A DNA stretch of 64,000 bases from Ornithinimicrobium sp. CNJ-824. Its GTDB lineage: Bacteria; Actinomycetota; Actinomycetes; Actinomycetales; Dermatophilaceae. Location: contig NZ_MKKA01000044.1 of assembly GCF_001942405.1 (NCBI RefSeq), positions 62,001-126,000 on the forward strand, read 5' to 3'. Positions 45,976-56,939 of this stretch are shown here, piece after piece. The notes under the pieces were generated by a model, which made no database searches, was not told where the DNA came from, and saw only the letters and a list, made by a program, of their open reading frames with translations. The position numbers were made by a program, and so were the translations under genes. Each line of letters opens with the position of its first letter. Within the stretch, counting starts at the first letter, position 1.

Positions 45976-48029
45976 CCGAGGCAATCACGCTCGATGAGAT
46001 CGACGAGACCGCGGCTTCGGCGTTCGAGGGATACGTCGTCCGCAAGGACCTCGCCCTGCAGTTCAAGGGCGCATATCCCGTTCCGACGTACGTCGGCGAG
46101 TTCCTCATCGGCCGCTATTGTGCTACGACGGACCCTGAAGAGATCGAGGAGGGGCTCCAGGTTGTGAGGCGGCTCCTCGCCGACCGCACCGTGCGGGCAG
46201 GCGAGGAGGAGTTGTTCAAGTCGCGTGCTCGTGAGCGCATGACCGTCAAGCTCATCGACCTCGTCAAGGCCCGTCTCGACGCGAAGTCGAACGCTTACGT
46301 CGCCGAGCTGCCCAGTCTTAGGCTCCGGGACGTCCGCATCGACGACGCCGTCGTCCGCGACAACGAGCGCATGCTCACCGGCGGCTTCTACGCTGAGGTC
46401 GACCTGTATTACGACGCCGCGATCGCCGACGAGAACAACGGCAAGCCCTTCGCTATCGGGTCGCTGCGGCCCATCCAACTGTCGACCCGCGATTCGCTCT
46501 CGCGGCTCGCCGAAGGTCGCTCACGATTCACGACCGAGCAGTGGAAACATCTTCTGCTTCGGTCGGTGGGCTTTGAACCCGCGCAGCTCAGCGAGCGCGA
46601 ACAGGACGTGCTGCTGCTGCGCATGGTTCCCTTCGTGCAGCGGAACTTCAACATGGTCGAACTGGGTCCGCGCGGCACCGGAAAGTCGCACCTATTCCAA
46701 CAGGTATCACCGTATGCGCATCTGATCTCGGGCGGTAAGGCCACGGTGGCGCGGATGTTCGTCAACAATGCGACGGGCCAGCGCGGCCTCGTCGCGCAAT
46801 ACGACGTTGTGTGCTTCGACGAGGTGTCCGGTGTCTCCTTCGATCAGAAGGATGGCGTCAACATCATGAAAGGTTACATGGAGTCGGGCGAGTTCTCCCG
46901 GGGGCGCGAGTCCATACGCGCCGACGGCTCGATCGTCCTTGTTGGCAACTTTGACGTGGACGTCGCTCACCAGCAGCGCATTGGGCATTTGCTGTCGCCC
47001 TTGCCGCCGGAGATGCGCGATGACACGGCGTTCATGGATCGCATTCACGCTTACCTGCCCGGCTGGGACGTCCCGAAACTCAACCCGACCTACTTCACTC
47101 ACCACTTCGGGCTTGTCAGCGACTTCCTGTCTGAGTGCTGCTCGCGCCTTCGTGACCAATCGCGCCTCGCGTCGATCCAGGGGCGGGTCAACTACTCCGA
47201 CGCCCTCTCAGGACGAGACCTCTCAGCCGTCAATAAGACGGTAGACGGCCTGCTGAAGCTCCTGTATCCCGACGCCGAAGGCGCGATCTCCGACGAGGAC
47301 CTCGAATGGGCCGTTCAGATCGCCTTGGAATGCCGGCGTCGCGTCAAGGAGCAGCAGCGCCGCATCGGCGCGGCGGAGTTTCGCAACACCCAGTTCGGCT
47401 ACCGCCTGGGGGAGGGAGTCGAACAGTTCGTCTCGACTCCCGAACTAGCAAGCCCCGACTCGATCAGCCTCGATCCGCTGCCTCCCGGCCAGGTGTGGGC
47501 AATCTCCGAGAGCAGCGACGACGTGGGTCCCGGGCTTTATCGGATCGAGGCAGCGGACACGCCCGGCTCAGGTGCACGCGGGCTGCTCAACCAGGCAGCA
47601 CCCGCAACGCTGCGCGAGAGCTTCAAGGTCGCCGAACAGAACCTCATCGCCCAGGCGCGACAGCTAGTGGGTGACCGTGATCCCCGTGAGCACAACCTCA
47701 CCGCCCAGATCCGCGCGCTCGACGCGGCCAAGACCGGCGCCGGCCTCGGGCTTCCGATTCTGCTGGCCCTCGCCTCCGCAATGCTTCAACGGTCGGCACG
47801 CGGTGGCCTGATCGCCGTCGGTAATCTCTCGCTGGGTGGCGGCGTCGAGACGGTTCTCAACGCTGCGCAGCTCGCGGAGCACGCCATGGAAAAGGGCGCT
47901 ACGGCGCTGCTGCTGCCGGTGTCCGCGCGCCGCCAGCTCCTCGACGTCAGCGACGAGGTCGCCACGAAGGTGTCATTCATTTTCTACAGCGACGCCCAGG
48001 ACGCTCTCGTGAAGGCGTTGGATGAATGA
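45972..48029 (+). CDS. brxL: BREX BrxL, AAA+/Lon-like protein
   Basis: The protein has 685 residues, unbroken. Walker A is GPRGTGKSH (from about residue 232), and CFDEVSGVSF is the Walker B region. The C-terminal domain resembles the Lon protease domain (DAAKTGAGLGLPILLALASAML, then KGATALLLPVS), but a Ser at the usual catalytic place is not evident. BrxL is required for phage exclusion but not methylation and marks type 1 BREX. The start overlaps the pglZ stop (ATGA). Confidence 0.93.
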   Translation: MTEAITLDEIDETAASAFEGYVVRKDLALQFKGAYPVPTYVGEFLIGRYCATTDPEEIEEGLQVVRRLLADRTVRAGEEELFKSRARERMTVKLIDLVKARLDAKSNAYVAELPSLRLRDVRIDDAVVRDNERMLTGGFYAEVDLYYDAAIADENNGKPFAIGSLRPIQLSTRDSLSRLAEGRSRFTTEQWKHLLLRSVGFEPAQLSEREQDVLLLRMVPFVQRNFNMVELGPRGTGKSHLFQQVSPYAHLISGGKATVARMFVNNATGQRGLVAQYDVVCFDEVSGVSFDQKDGVNIMKGYMESGEFSRGRESIRADGSIVLVGNFDVDVAHQQRIGHLLSPLPPEMRDDTAFMDRIHAYLPGWDVPKLNPTYFTHHFGLVSDFLSECCSRLRDQSRLASIQGRVNYSDALSGRDLSAVNKTVDGLLKLLYPDAEGAISDEDLEWAVQIALECRRRVKEQQRRIGAAEFRNTQFGYRLGEGVEQFVSTPELASPDSISLDPLPPGQVWAISESSDDVGPGLYRIEAADTPGSGARGLLNQAAPATLRESFKVAEQNLIAQARQLVGDRDPREHNLTAQIRALDAAKTGAGLGLPILLALASAMLQRSARGGLIAVGNLSLGGGVETVLNAAQLAEHAMEKGATALLLPVSARRQLLDVSDEVATKVSFIFYSDAQDALVKALDE

Positions 48030-48568
48030 GCATGGGGTCGAAAACGGGCTCTACGTAACTGAGCGTCGGGGACGGGCGGCACGCCGCCCCCTGAGTGAGG
48101 GAGGGCCAGGGTCTGAGTTCGCGATGATCGGAGAACTTCGACTTCTCCCAAACGTTAAGGACCCTGACGGGCCTGAGCCCAGATCGTTTTACCCAGTCCT
48201 GGGCGCGAGGACGGCGCGTACTGCCTCAAGGCGACCTGGCTGTGGGCCTCGTTCGGTCTGCACGTTTCCGACGCCATTCTGGCTGCTGCCATGACTCTCG
48301 TCCTTTACCGGAGCGGGCCTCTCCAGGGCCCCCGCGCGCTTGAAGTCGAAGAGCCTCGGAGCCGGCGATAGAAGGGGATGTCTGCTATATACACGGGCTG
48401 GTCCGCCCAAGAACGAACGCGGATAGACGCGCGCCAGACCGCCTCGCGCACCTTGAGCACGATACGCTCGGCCGGGGCCGGCAGTGCGGACGTTGCCCCT
48501 CAGAGGAGACTGGGGCGATCGTCCGCGCTGGCGCCGCCAGCAATTATTGACGAGTCGAGGGGCGACCA
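48030..48568. other. Intergenic gap between brxL and the GmrSD gene
   Basis: No convincing gene in about 540 bp. A hairpin (48,074-48,089) lies near the left end and an AT-rich CTATATACA near 48,384 could be a -10 region of the next gene's promoter. Open frames here are short and lack coding character. The spacer separates BREX from a nuclease that seems to have its own promoter. Confidence 0.6.
48074..48089 (+). terminator. Hairpin downstream of brxL
   Basis: GGGCGGC-AC-GCCGCCC (48,074-48,089), best drawn as a 6-bp stem with a CACG loop. It lies 45 bp past the brxL stop and probably ends the BREX transcript. Confidence 0.5.
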
Positions 48569-50347
48569 GTGATCAAGTCAGCCAACCAGTACCCGGTCCA
48601 CGCACTCTTCAGTCACGAGGCAAACGTCTTGTATCGGATCCCGCCATATCAGCGAGAGTATTCGTGGTACAAGGCGCAGTGGGAGGATCTGTTCGAGGAC
48701 CTCATAGAGGCGGACGGGGCTCATTTCCTGGGGACGATCATCACGCTCGACCAGACCACGGACACGCTGGAAGGCAACATCCTCCACGTGATCGACGGTC
48801 AGCAGCGGCTCACCACCTTGACTCTTCTGCTGGCGGCGGTGTACTCCGTGCTCAAGGAGCACCAGGCGGAGCTCGACGACGACACCCGAACAGACGTGAC
48901 GAACCTCGGGCGGCTGATCGTGAGGAAGGCTGACGGGCAGCCCAGGGTCACGCCGCAGAAGCAGGGGCACAACCTCCCCGACTACCGCAGGGTGCTGGAA
49001 GAGGCGGGTCTACCGATTGACGGGGAGTGGAAACCGTACTACCCGAGCCGGAGGATCGCCAAGTGTTACCGCTACTTCCGGTCGGCGATTATTAAGTTGT
49101 CGGAGACGGAAGAAGTCGCTCCTCAAGAGGCGGCTCTCCGGGTTCACGAGGCGGCGTTGCAGGCGGTCATCGTCAAGATCGAGGTCGCAAGTCACGCGGA
49201 CGCTTTCGTGTTGTTTGAATCATTGAACAACCGCGGAATGCCCCTGTCGCCCGTAGATCTCATCAAGAACCACTTGCTGGCAGAGTCAGAGAAAAAGCAA
49301 GTCATGGACGTCGACGAGGCATTCAAGCACTGGAACGAGATGTTGACGAGCCTCGGAGACAACTACTCCACCCAAGAACGCTTCCTCCGGCACTACTACA
49401 ATGCCTTCAAATCGGAAATGCCAGAGGTGGCGAACGCGCCGGTAGCAACGAAGTCCCGTCTGATCCGAATCTACGAGACCCTGTTGGAGGAGGACCTCAC
49501 GCAGGTGGTTGACTCGTTGGTGACGGCGAGCAAGATTTATGGTCGCATCAACTGTGTGGTCGAAAGGGACCAGCCGACGTCGCTCGATCGCGCGTTTCAG
49601 CGACTATTGCGGGCTCAAGGAGCACCGTCGTACGTACTTCTCATGTGGCTCATGTCGAAGCGGTCGGGGTTAGAACTCACAGACGGCCACATCGAGACCG
49701 TCGTGCATCTGCTGACTAACTTCTTCGTTCGTCGCAACTTGACGGGGTATCCGCCGACCTACGCCCTGGCGAAGCTGTTCATGACCACCATCGAGGCAGT
49801 AGGCGACGCCCGCGGCGACGCTGTGGTGTCCGTAGTGGGCGATCGACTACGGGCGGTCTCGGCCACCGATGAAGAGTTCCGGGCACGCCTGGAGGGGAGG
49901 ATCTACGAGGAGAACACCGACGTCGCGAGGTTCATCCTTGCCACGCTGGCCGAGGATGGGATGACGAAGGAGACGACGACCGACCTCTGGCTGCAGGAGA
50001 AAAACCACTTCGTCTGGACGATCGAGCACATCCTCCCCCAGGGGGAGAACCTGCCGCCCGCCTGGCAGGAGATGCTGGGCGGCAAGGAGGTTGCTGCACA
50101 AGTCCAGGAGGAGCACCGCCACAGACTCGGCAATCTCACCATTACCGCCTACAACAGTAACCTCGGCAACAAATCCTTCCTGGAGAAGCGGGACAGAAAG
50201 GATTCCAAGGATCGGTTCATCGGGTATCGAAATGGGCTCTCCCTCAATGCTGAGCTAGCCGACAGGGACTCTTGGACGACGGGCGACATCGAGAAGCGAA
50301 CCAAGGCCTTAACCGCGAAGGTAATAGCCCGGTTTCCTCTAGGCTAG
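48569..50347 (+). CDS. GmrSD-type (DUF262/DUF1524) type IV restriction enzyme, BrxU-like
   Basis: The protein has 592 residues in one chain. The DUF262 domain shows IPPYQREYSW (residues 24-33) and the NTP-binding DGQQR motif (76-80). The C-terminal DUF1524 nuclease has WTIEHILPQ (about 485) and HRHRLGNLTITAYNSNLGNKSF. This is the layout of GmrSD and BrxU, which cut phage DNA with modified (hydroxymethylated or glucosylated) cytosine. It is a separate transcript just after BREX, complementing it against phages whose DNA modification defeats BREX. The GTG start has GAGGGG upstream. Confidence 0.92.
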   Translation: MIKSANQYPVHALFSHEANVLYRIPPYQREYSWYKAQWEDLFEDLIEADGAHFLGTIITLDQTTDTLEGNILHVIDGQQRLTTLTLLLAAVYSVLKEHQAELDDDTRTDVTNLGRLIVRKADGQPRVTPQKQGHNLPDYRRVLEEAGLPIDGEWKPYYPSRRIAKCYRYFRSAIIKLSETEEVAPQEAALRVHEAALQAVIVKIEVASHADAFVLFESLNNRGMPLSPVDLIKNHLLAESEKKQVMDVDEAFKHWNEMLTSLGDNYSTQERFLRHYYNAFKSEMPEVANAPVATKSRLIRIYETLLEEDLTQVVDSLVTASKIYGRINCVVERDQPTSLDRAFQRLLRAQGAPSYVLLMWLMSKRSGLELTDGHIETVVHLLTNFFVRRNLTGYPPTYALAKLFMTTIEAVGDARGDAVVSVVGDRLRAVSATDEEFRARLEGRIYEENTDVARFILATLAEDGMTKETTTDLWLQEKNHFVWTIEHILPQGENLPPAWQEMLGGKEVAAQVQEEHRHRLGNLTITAYNSNLGNKSFLEKRDRKDSKDRFIGYRNGLSLNAELADRDSWTTGDIEKRTKALTAKVIARFPLG

Positions 50348-50392
50348 ATCAAGCGAAAGGTAGTTCCGCCTGAATTCTTAGGGGTTGCATAT
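50348..50392. other. Right border of the acquired defence block
   Basis: In these 45 bases the composition switches from the AT-richer GmrSD coding end to the GC-rich 3' end of addA. It contains CTTAGGGGTTGCATATTCAACG and no gene. No tRNA or clear direct repeat is seen. Confidence 0.4.
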
Positions 50393-53300
50393 TCAACGAT
50401 CCAACGTCACGACGTGAGCGCCGCTTGAGGTAGCGAGCGACGCCTCCACGTCACTGCTCCCCATAGCGCTGCGGACGATCTCGGCATACGTCCGCAGTTG
50501 CGGCGCGTAGAACGCTGCCCGGGCGGGCCACGCCTCTCCGGGCACGTCGTCTGTCTTGTAGTCGACCACCACGAGCCGTCCGTCGTCCTCGCGGTAGAGG
50601 AGGTCGACGAACCCCTCCAGCACCGTGCCGTCCTCCTGCGCCGTGGCGACGTAGGACTCCCGCCAGTGCTCGCGCGCCGCTGCCCTTCGGACGACGTCGG
50701 ACTGCAGCAGCGACCGAGCCAGGTCCCTGACGACGTCGGCGTGGTCGGTGACGCCCTCGGCCCAGCACTGCGCGGCCACCGCGTCCTCCAGACCGTCACC
50801 CGTGGCCAGGTCGACGCTCTGCATGACACCGTGCACCGCTCGACCGATCGCCGAGCCGTAGCGGCCCTTGACCCAGGCCGGGCGTCGACGTCCCGTGCAC
50901 CCTTGGCCTTCGACCGGGTCACCTGGTCGGCCTCCTCGTGCGACACGTCCGGTGTTCCCTCGACATCGCGCGCCGGTCGGGCCCCGACGACGGCGCCGCT
51001 CAGCTCGACCTCGGGGTCCGTCCCCTCCAGGCCGGAGGCGCTCTGGGCGCTGCGGCGGCGCGAGGAGGCCACGGCCTCGTCGAGCTGGCTGCGCCACCGG
51101 GACCACTCCGGCGGCGGAGGGACGGCCTCACGGGGACGGGTCGTCGCGCCGGTCGCGGGAGCCACGGTCGGCTGCACGGACTCGGCGCCCGCCGCGCTGT
51201 CCGCCCCTGCACCGGCGAGCAGGTGCGCCAGGGTGTCCTTCCCACTGCGGCCGTTCGCGGACCGGTGCATCGACACCACCAGGTGGTCCTTCGCCCGTGT
51301 CGTCGCGACGTAGAGCAGGCGCCGCTTCTCCAGGTCGCTCATCTGCTCGTCCACCGGCTGGGCGTCGGCGAAGTCGCCGGTGGTCATGTCCTTGCCCAGC
51401 GAGATCGCGAAGCCGTCGTCGGTCCACAGCAGCTGGACACCGCGGCGGTTGTTCGGCTTCGACGACAGGCCCGAGACCACGACCATGGGGAACTGCAGGC
51501 CCTTGGCCGCGTGCACGGTCATGATCCGCACCGAGTCGACGTCCGACTCCGGCAGCACCGCCTCGCCGGCCCGGGAGGTCTCCGACGCCTGCGCCTGCGC
51601 CCACGACAGGTAGGCGCGCAGCCCGCCGTGCTCGGTCTCCGACCAAGCCCGGGCCTGGTCCACGACATACCGCAGCCGCCGCCAGGTGTCCCGCGCGCGA
51701 GGTCCGTCCGCCGCCACCTCCTGCATGCGGCGGTCGACCACGAGCCGGCTGAGCACCTCGCTCGGGGTCAGCCAGCGCGCCTCGTCGTGCAGGCCCCGCA
51801 GGTATGCCGTCGCCCGCCCCACGGGGTGGTCGCTCAGGTGCTCGGGCACCGGCGCCAGCAGGTGGAACGTGCCACCGACCCGCTTGAAGGTGTACAGGTC
51901 GTCGTCGCCGCAGCCGAAGAGGCTGGAGCGCAGCGCCGTGACGAGGGAGAAGCCGTCGGAGGTGTCGGCGATGCTCCGCAGCGCGGCGAAGAGGTCGCGC
52001 ACCTCCTGGGCCTGGTAGACGATGGAGCTCGACTCGGTGCGGTAGTCGACGCCCGCCGCGTCCAGCGCCTCCTCCAGAAACGGCACCGACGTCCGGGCGG
52101 GCACGAGGATCGCGATGTCGTCCTCGCGCAGCGGACGCCAGACGCGACGGCGCCGGCCGTGCTCGTCCCGCTCGTCCGTCTCCGCCTCGGTGGTCCACCC
52201 CTCGTCGAGGGCGCGGCGGATCGCGGCCGCGACGTCGGTCGCCTCCCGTCGGCGCACCTCGTCGGCGGACGGCTTGTCCGCGTGCTCCTCCGAGCCGAGC
52301 ACGGCGACCGCCGGCCCCACGGTTGGGGACGACCGGTGCGGTGCCAGCGCCTCGTAGGTCGGCTGCCTGTCCGGCTGCTCGGTGATCAGCTGGGCGAAGA
52401 CGGCGTTGACCCACTCCAGCACCGGCGCGCCGCTGCGGAAGTTGGTGGTGAGCGACACCTGGTCGCCCAGCGTGTCGCGCGCCTGGAGGTACATGCGGAT
52501 GTCGGCCCGGCGGAAGCGGTAGATCGACTGCTTGGGGTCGCCCACGACGAAGATGGAGCCGGGCGGCACCTCCACGTCGCGCCAGTCGGGCTGGTCGGCC
52601 GCCGCGCCGCCGGCGATGCGGACCGCGATCTCGACCTGGATCGGGTCGGTGTCCTGGAACTCGTCGAGCAGCAGCCGCCGGTAGCGCTGCTGGAGTGTCT
52701 GCCGCACCTCTGGATCGCGGGCGAGCAGGTCGCGCGCGAGCACCAGCAGGTCGTGGAACTCCAGCCGACCCTCCCGCCGGCGCGCGTGGGCGGCCTCGAG
52801 CACCCGCTCGCCGCACCAGCGCACGATGACCCGCAGGCAGCGGTCCTTGAGCACGGCCAGCACCTGGGCGACCTCGCCCTGCCAGGTCCTGCAGTCGGAT
52901 CTGAGCTGTCCCAGGTCTGACCAGTTCTTGCCCCGCCCGTGGTGCCACCGCAGCGCCTCCACCGCCTGCAGCGATTCGACGGTCGATGCGGGGTCTGTCC
53001 CTCCCGCGCGATGCGCCTCGACCCACTCGGCCAGCTTGGTGAGGCGCCCGACGAACAGATCCTCGGGGTCGGCACAGGTGTCGGCGTTGGCGGCGAGCTC
53101 CACCGCCCGCTCCACGAGGTGGTCGACGTCGGGCAGGGTCGCAGGCTCCGGTGCTGGCGACCCGACGACGCGCGACTCCACGAGGTCCCAGTCGGCGTTG
53201 ACCTTGGCCACGATCGCGCGCACCTGGTCGACCTTCACGCCGGCCGTCAGGGCCAGCTCGAGCGTCGGCGCGAGCTCCTCGTCGTCCAGCAGCAGCCCCC

Positions 53301-53733
53301 GCAGCTCCGCCCAGCGGGCCTCGAACGCGACGGACGAGCCGACCTCGTCGAGCACCTGGACCAGCGGCGGCACACCGGCCTCGATCGGGTGCTCGGAGAG
53401 GATCCGCTGCGCGAAGGAGTGCAGGGTGCCGATCGCGGCCAGGTCGAGCCCCTCGAGCGCCGCCTCGGCCCGGGGGCGCTGCTCGCCGTCGCCCGCGCGT
53501 GCGACCTGCTCGAACGAGGCACGCAGCCGGTCGCGCAGCTCGGCCGCGGCGCGTTCGGTGAAGGTCACCGCTGCCACCGCCTCGATCGGTATGCCGTCGC
53601 GCAGCACGAGCGTGGACACCCGCTCCACGAGGGAGCGCGTCTTGCCCGACCCGGCGCCCGCCTCGACGAAGAGGGTCTCGTCGGTCCGCTCCCGGATGCG
53701 CCGGCGGGCGGCCTCGTCGGTGAGCTGCGTCAT
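50393..53733 (-). CDS. AddA-type UvrD/Rep helicase-nuclease (one frameshift)
   Basis: About 1,113 residues after restoring one base near 50,886. Walker A AGAGSGKT is at residues 25-32, DEFQDTDPIQ is the Walker B region, and QSIYRFRRADI and VHAAKGLQFPMVVV are superfamily 1 motifs. The C-terminal PD-(D/E)XK nuclease is visible in EGFVDLLY...VVVDYKTDD. With the upstream gene it would process double-strand breaks for recombination, and such complexes also degrade phage DNA. The ATG overlaps the upstream stop (ATGA). Confidence 0.88.
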
Positions 53734-56700
53734 ACCTCGTCCTCCTCCTCGCCCTCGGCCGGCGCGGCCAGGGCGTCGGGCTCCACCAGCCGGTGTAGTC
53801 CTGCAGCTCGGGCGTGGTGCGGAGCAGCTCCCACCGCTCGCGGATGTCGGCGTGCCCGAGGCCGTCCGGGTTGCACGCCGAGCACTGCGTGAAGCTGAAG
53901 TCGGCCGTCTTCGGTGCCGTTGGGGGAAGGCGCCCCGGGCGATGCCGTCGACGAGCAGGGCGAGCGTCTCGGCATACCGGTGCATGACCGCCTCGGTGAG
54001 CGGCAGCTGGACCCGGCCGGTGTCCTTGCCGGCGAACCAGTAGAGCGCCTCGACCGGGGTCTGCCCGTCCCCGTGCGCCGTCCGGGCGGCCAGCGCGTAG
54101 GCGGGGAGCTGCAGCTTGCTGCCCCCGAGCACCGGGTCGTCCTCGCTGATGTCCTTGAACGAGTTCTTGCGGCCGGTCTTGATGTCCGTCACGAGCAGGC
54201 TGCCGTCGCGGCGCCGGTCCACCTTGTCGGCGGACCCGCGCAGCAGGACCTCCCGACCGTCCGGCAGCGTGACGTGCACGGGCTCCACGCCGCGCATGCC
54301 GAACCTCAGCTCGCTGGTGACCACCGCCGCGCCGTGCTCCGCGCGCCAGGCGTCGTCCTCGGTCAGCATCCGGTCGAGGACGGTGCGGAGCCACTGGCGC
54401 TGCCGGGCCCACAGGCGGGGATGCCCGGTGCGCCCCTCCGCCTCGTAGCGTTCGCCGAGCTCCTCCCCGAGCTCGAGCAGCCGTGCCCGCTGGGCCGGGG
54501 TCCACGGCTGCCCGTGACCGGGCAGCTGCCCCTGCGCCGCGGCCTCGGCGACCAGGCCGTCCATGGCCTCGTGGACGAGGGAGCCGAGGTCGGCGGCGCT
54601 GATGGTGATGATCTCCTCGGGGGCCTCCACCGGCTCGACCCGCAGCAGCCGCTGCAGGAAGTAGGCGTGCGGGCAGGTCGCGTAGCTCTCCAGGGCGGTG
54701 GGGGAGACGGCGGACGTGCCCGCCCCGTGGTCGGGGAGCCCGGCGACGCCCGCGAGGTTGCCGTCGAAGCGGCTGAACGTCTCCCCGCGACGAGCACGGA
54801 CCAGCTCCTGGGTCGCGGTCACGACCGGGTCGTGCGGGGCGACGCCTGCCAGGTGCGCCCGGACCCGCCACTCCTGCTCGGTGGCCGGGTGCGGGGTCGT
54901 GCGCAGGCTGCCGGCGAAAGAGGGGGAGCCGTCGATGGTGTCGCGGGCGCTGCTGGCCCCGCGCTCCCACTCGGTGGCGGGGAGGTCGGGGTCGCCGCTG
55001 AGCGCGCGCAGCGAGGGGAGCAGCCAGCGCGAGGGGAGCCGGTGGGAGTGCCGGCGCAGGTCCCGCGGGGGAAGCTGGCGGTCACGTGCGGCGCGGAGTC
55101 GAAGGCGGCGAGCAGGCTCCGGTGCGTCCTGTCGGCGCGGCGTCGGCTGCTGCGGAGGGCCCAGCCGGTGGCCTCCCGGGCGCGCTCGGGCAGGAGGGAG
55201 TCCTCGCGCAGCGTGCCGGGGCACAGGTCCTCGGTCAGGCCGACGACGTAGAGGGCGTCGAGGTCGAGCCCGACCGCCTGCTCGACCGGGGCGACGAGGA
55301 CGCCCTGGCCGAAGGTGCCGACGCGGGGGAGCGCGCCGTCCAGCTCGAGGCCCAGGATCTCCTCCACGCCGGCGAGGGAGGGGCTGGTCGGCGTGCTGTC
55401 GAGCGCGCGCAGCTGTCCGAGTGCGCTGCGCACCGTCACGAGGGCGTGCTGCTCGGCGGGCGGTAGGTGCCGGTGGGTGGAGGGCGGCAGGAGGTCCTCG
55501 AGTATGCCGTGCAGCACCTCGGCGGCCCCGGTCCAGGTGGGGGTTCGGTCCAGGTCGGCGAGGCGTTCGCGCAGGGTGGCCATGAAGTGCTGCATGGACG
55601 CGGTGGCGTCGCGGTGCCGGGTGAGCCGGTCGCGGGTGCTGTCGTAGAGGTCCTCGTCCTCGAGCTGCTGCTCGAGGGAGCGACGGTGGAAGTCCAGGCG
55701 CTCGTGCCAGTCGTCCCCGGAGACGACGCCGGCCTCCCGGGTGATGCGCTCCCACAGGGGGAGGGGGAGCGTCGTGGTCGCGCGGTCGGAGTCCTCGAAG
55801 ATGGTGACCGGGAGCTCGCCGACGGCCCGGAGCACGTCGGCGCGCCGGTAGCCGGTGCGCGCGGTCTCCAGCAGGCCCAGGACGAGCCGGGCGACCGCCC
55901 GCTCGGCGACGGGGCGCACCCCGGGGCCGTTGACCTCGATGCCGGCGGCGGCAAGGTGCTCGTGGAGCAGGCGCCCGTAGGGGTCGCGAGCGGCATACAG
56001 GACCGCGACGCGGTGCGCGGGAGTGGTCCGCAGGGTCTGCACGACGTCCCGGACCACACAGCGCACCTCATCGTCGGAGTCGGACGCGTGCATGACCCGC
56101 TGCACCGTGGGCGGGGTGCGGAGCGGCGGGGGCGGGTCGTCGGGCGCGATGGCTGCGACCGACTCGGTCACGGCTGCGTCGGCGCGAGGGTCGCCGGTGT
56201 GCCCGGCGACGACGTGGGTGTCGGTGAGCCCCGCGAGCGTCGCGGCCAGGGCGGTCTCCGCGTGGGTGAGGTCCTGGGGCAGGTAGATCACGATGCTGCC
56301 GAGCTCGGCAGCACGATCGGCCGTGAGGGTCGCCGCCGCCGTGTGGAGCAGGTCGGTCTCGTCGTAGTGGCCGTCGGCGATCCGCTCTCGCGCTGCGCGG
56401 TGGACGCGCACGACCTCGGCGCACAGGCTGCTGGTCCCGGAGACCAGGTCGCATGCGGAGTCGTCCACGTCGCGCAGGTCGTGGTGGGCGCGGGCGAGGG
56501 CCCGCGCCGTCGACGGGTGGTCGGCTACCTCGCCGAAGACGCCCGGGTTGTCCAGCAGCACACCCCGGACCGTGGCGCCCACGAACGCGCGGGTGGCCGG
56601 TCTGCGGCCCGTGCCGGTGAGCTGTGGTGCGGCGAGCTGCTCGGCCAGCCGGGGGAGGGTGGTGATCCACAGGCCTGCGATGGCCGGTCGGTCGGGGTGG

Positions 56701-56864
56701 AAGCCGCGGGCGAGGTGGCGGCGGGCGACGATGCCGGCGATGTTGCTCGGGACGACGAGGGTGACGGGACGGAGAGGGTCGTCCTGCTTGAGGTGGGCCA
56801 CCACCTGGGTGAGGGCGTCCAGCGCCGATCGGCCGTAGGACGTCCACGTCACGTCTACCGGCAC
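53730..56864 (-). CDS. AddB-like PD-(D/E)XK nuclease subunit (three frame breaks)
   Basis: About 1,045 residues. The N-terminal half looks like an inactivated helicase (LVVPSNIAGIVARRHLA where a Walker A would be). The C-terminal part is a RecB-type nuclease: CPHAYFLQRLL, GSADKVDRR, VTDIKTGRK. A Cys pair (QCSACNPDG) recalls the iron-sulfur site of AddB, although fewer cysteines are visible than in the Bacillus enzyme. One base seems missing near 55,075, 53,935 and 53,800, each in a run of one base. It lacks a usable ATPase, so it fits AddB rather than mycobacterial AdnA. Confidence 0.82.
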
Positions 56865-56939
56865 CGGCCCTCCTTCAGTGTCCTGATGACACCGTACACA
56901 GAAGGGTCGTGTCTCCTGCCACGCGGTCGGACTGCGGCG

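Noticed and set aside
35380-48029. Pgl or type 2 BREX system
   Set aside because: No pglW kinase or pglY-type gene is present, while brxA, brxB and brxL are; this is type 1.
50407-55755. A 1,782-codon minus-strand open frame
   Set aside because: It is a chance fusion: its first part is an out-of-frame shadow of the addB-like gene and only the part after 53,733 is real AddA. Frame breaks and high GC explain the length.
50393-56864. AdnAB (mycobacterial) instead of AddAB
   Set aside because: Both AdnA and AdnB keep helicase Walker motifs; here the upstream subunit has no usable Walker A, which fits AddB better.
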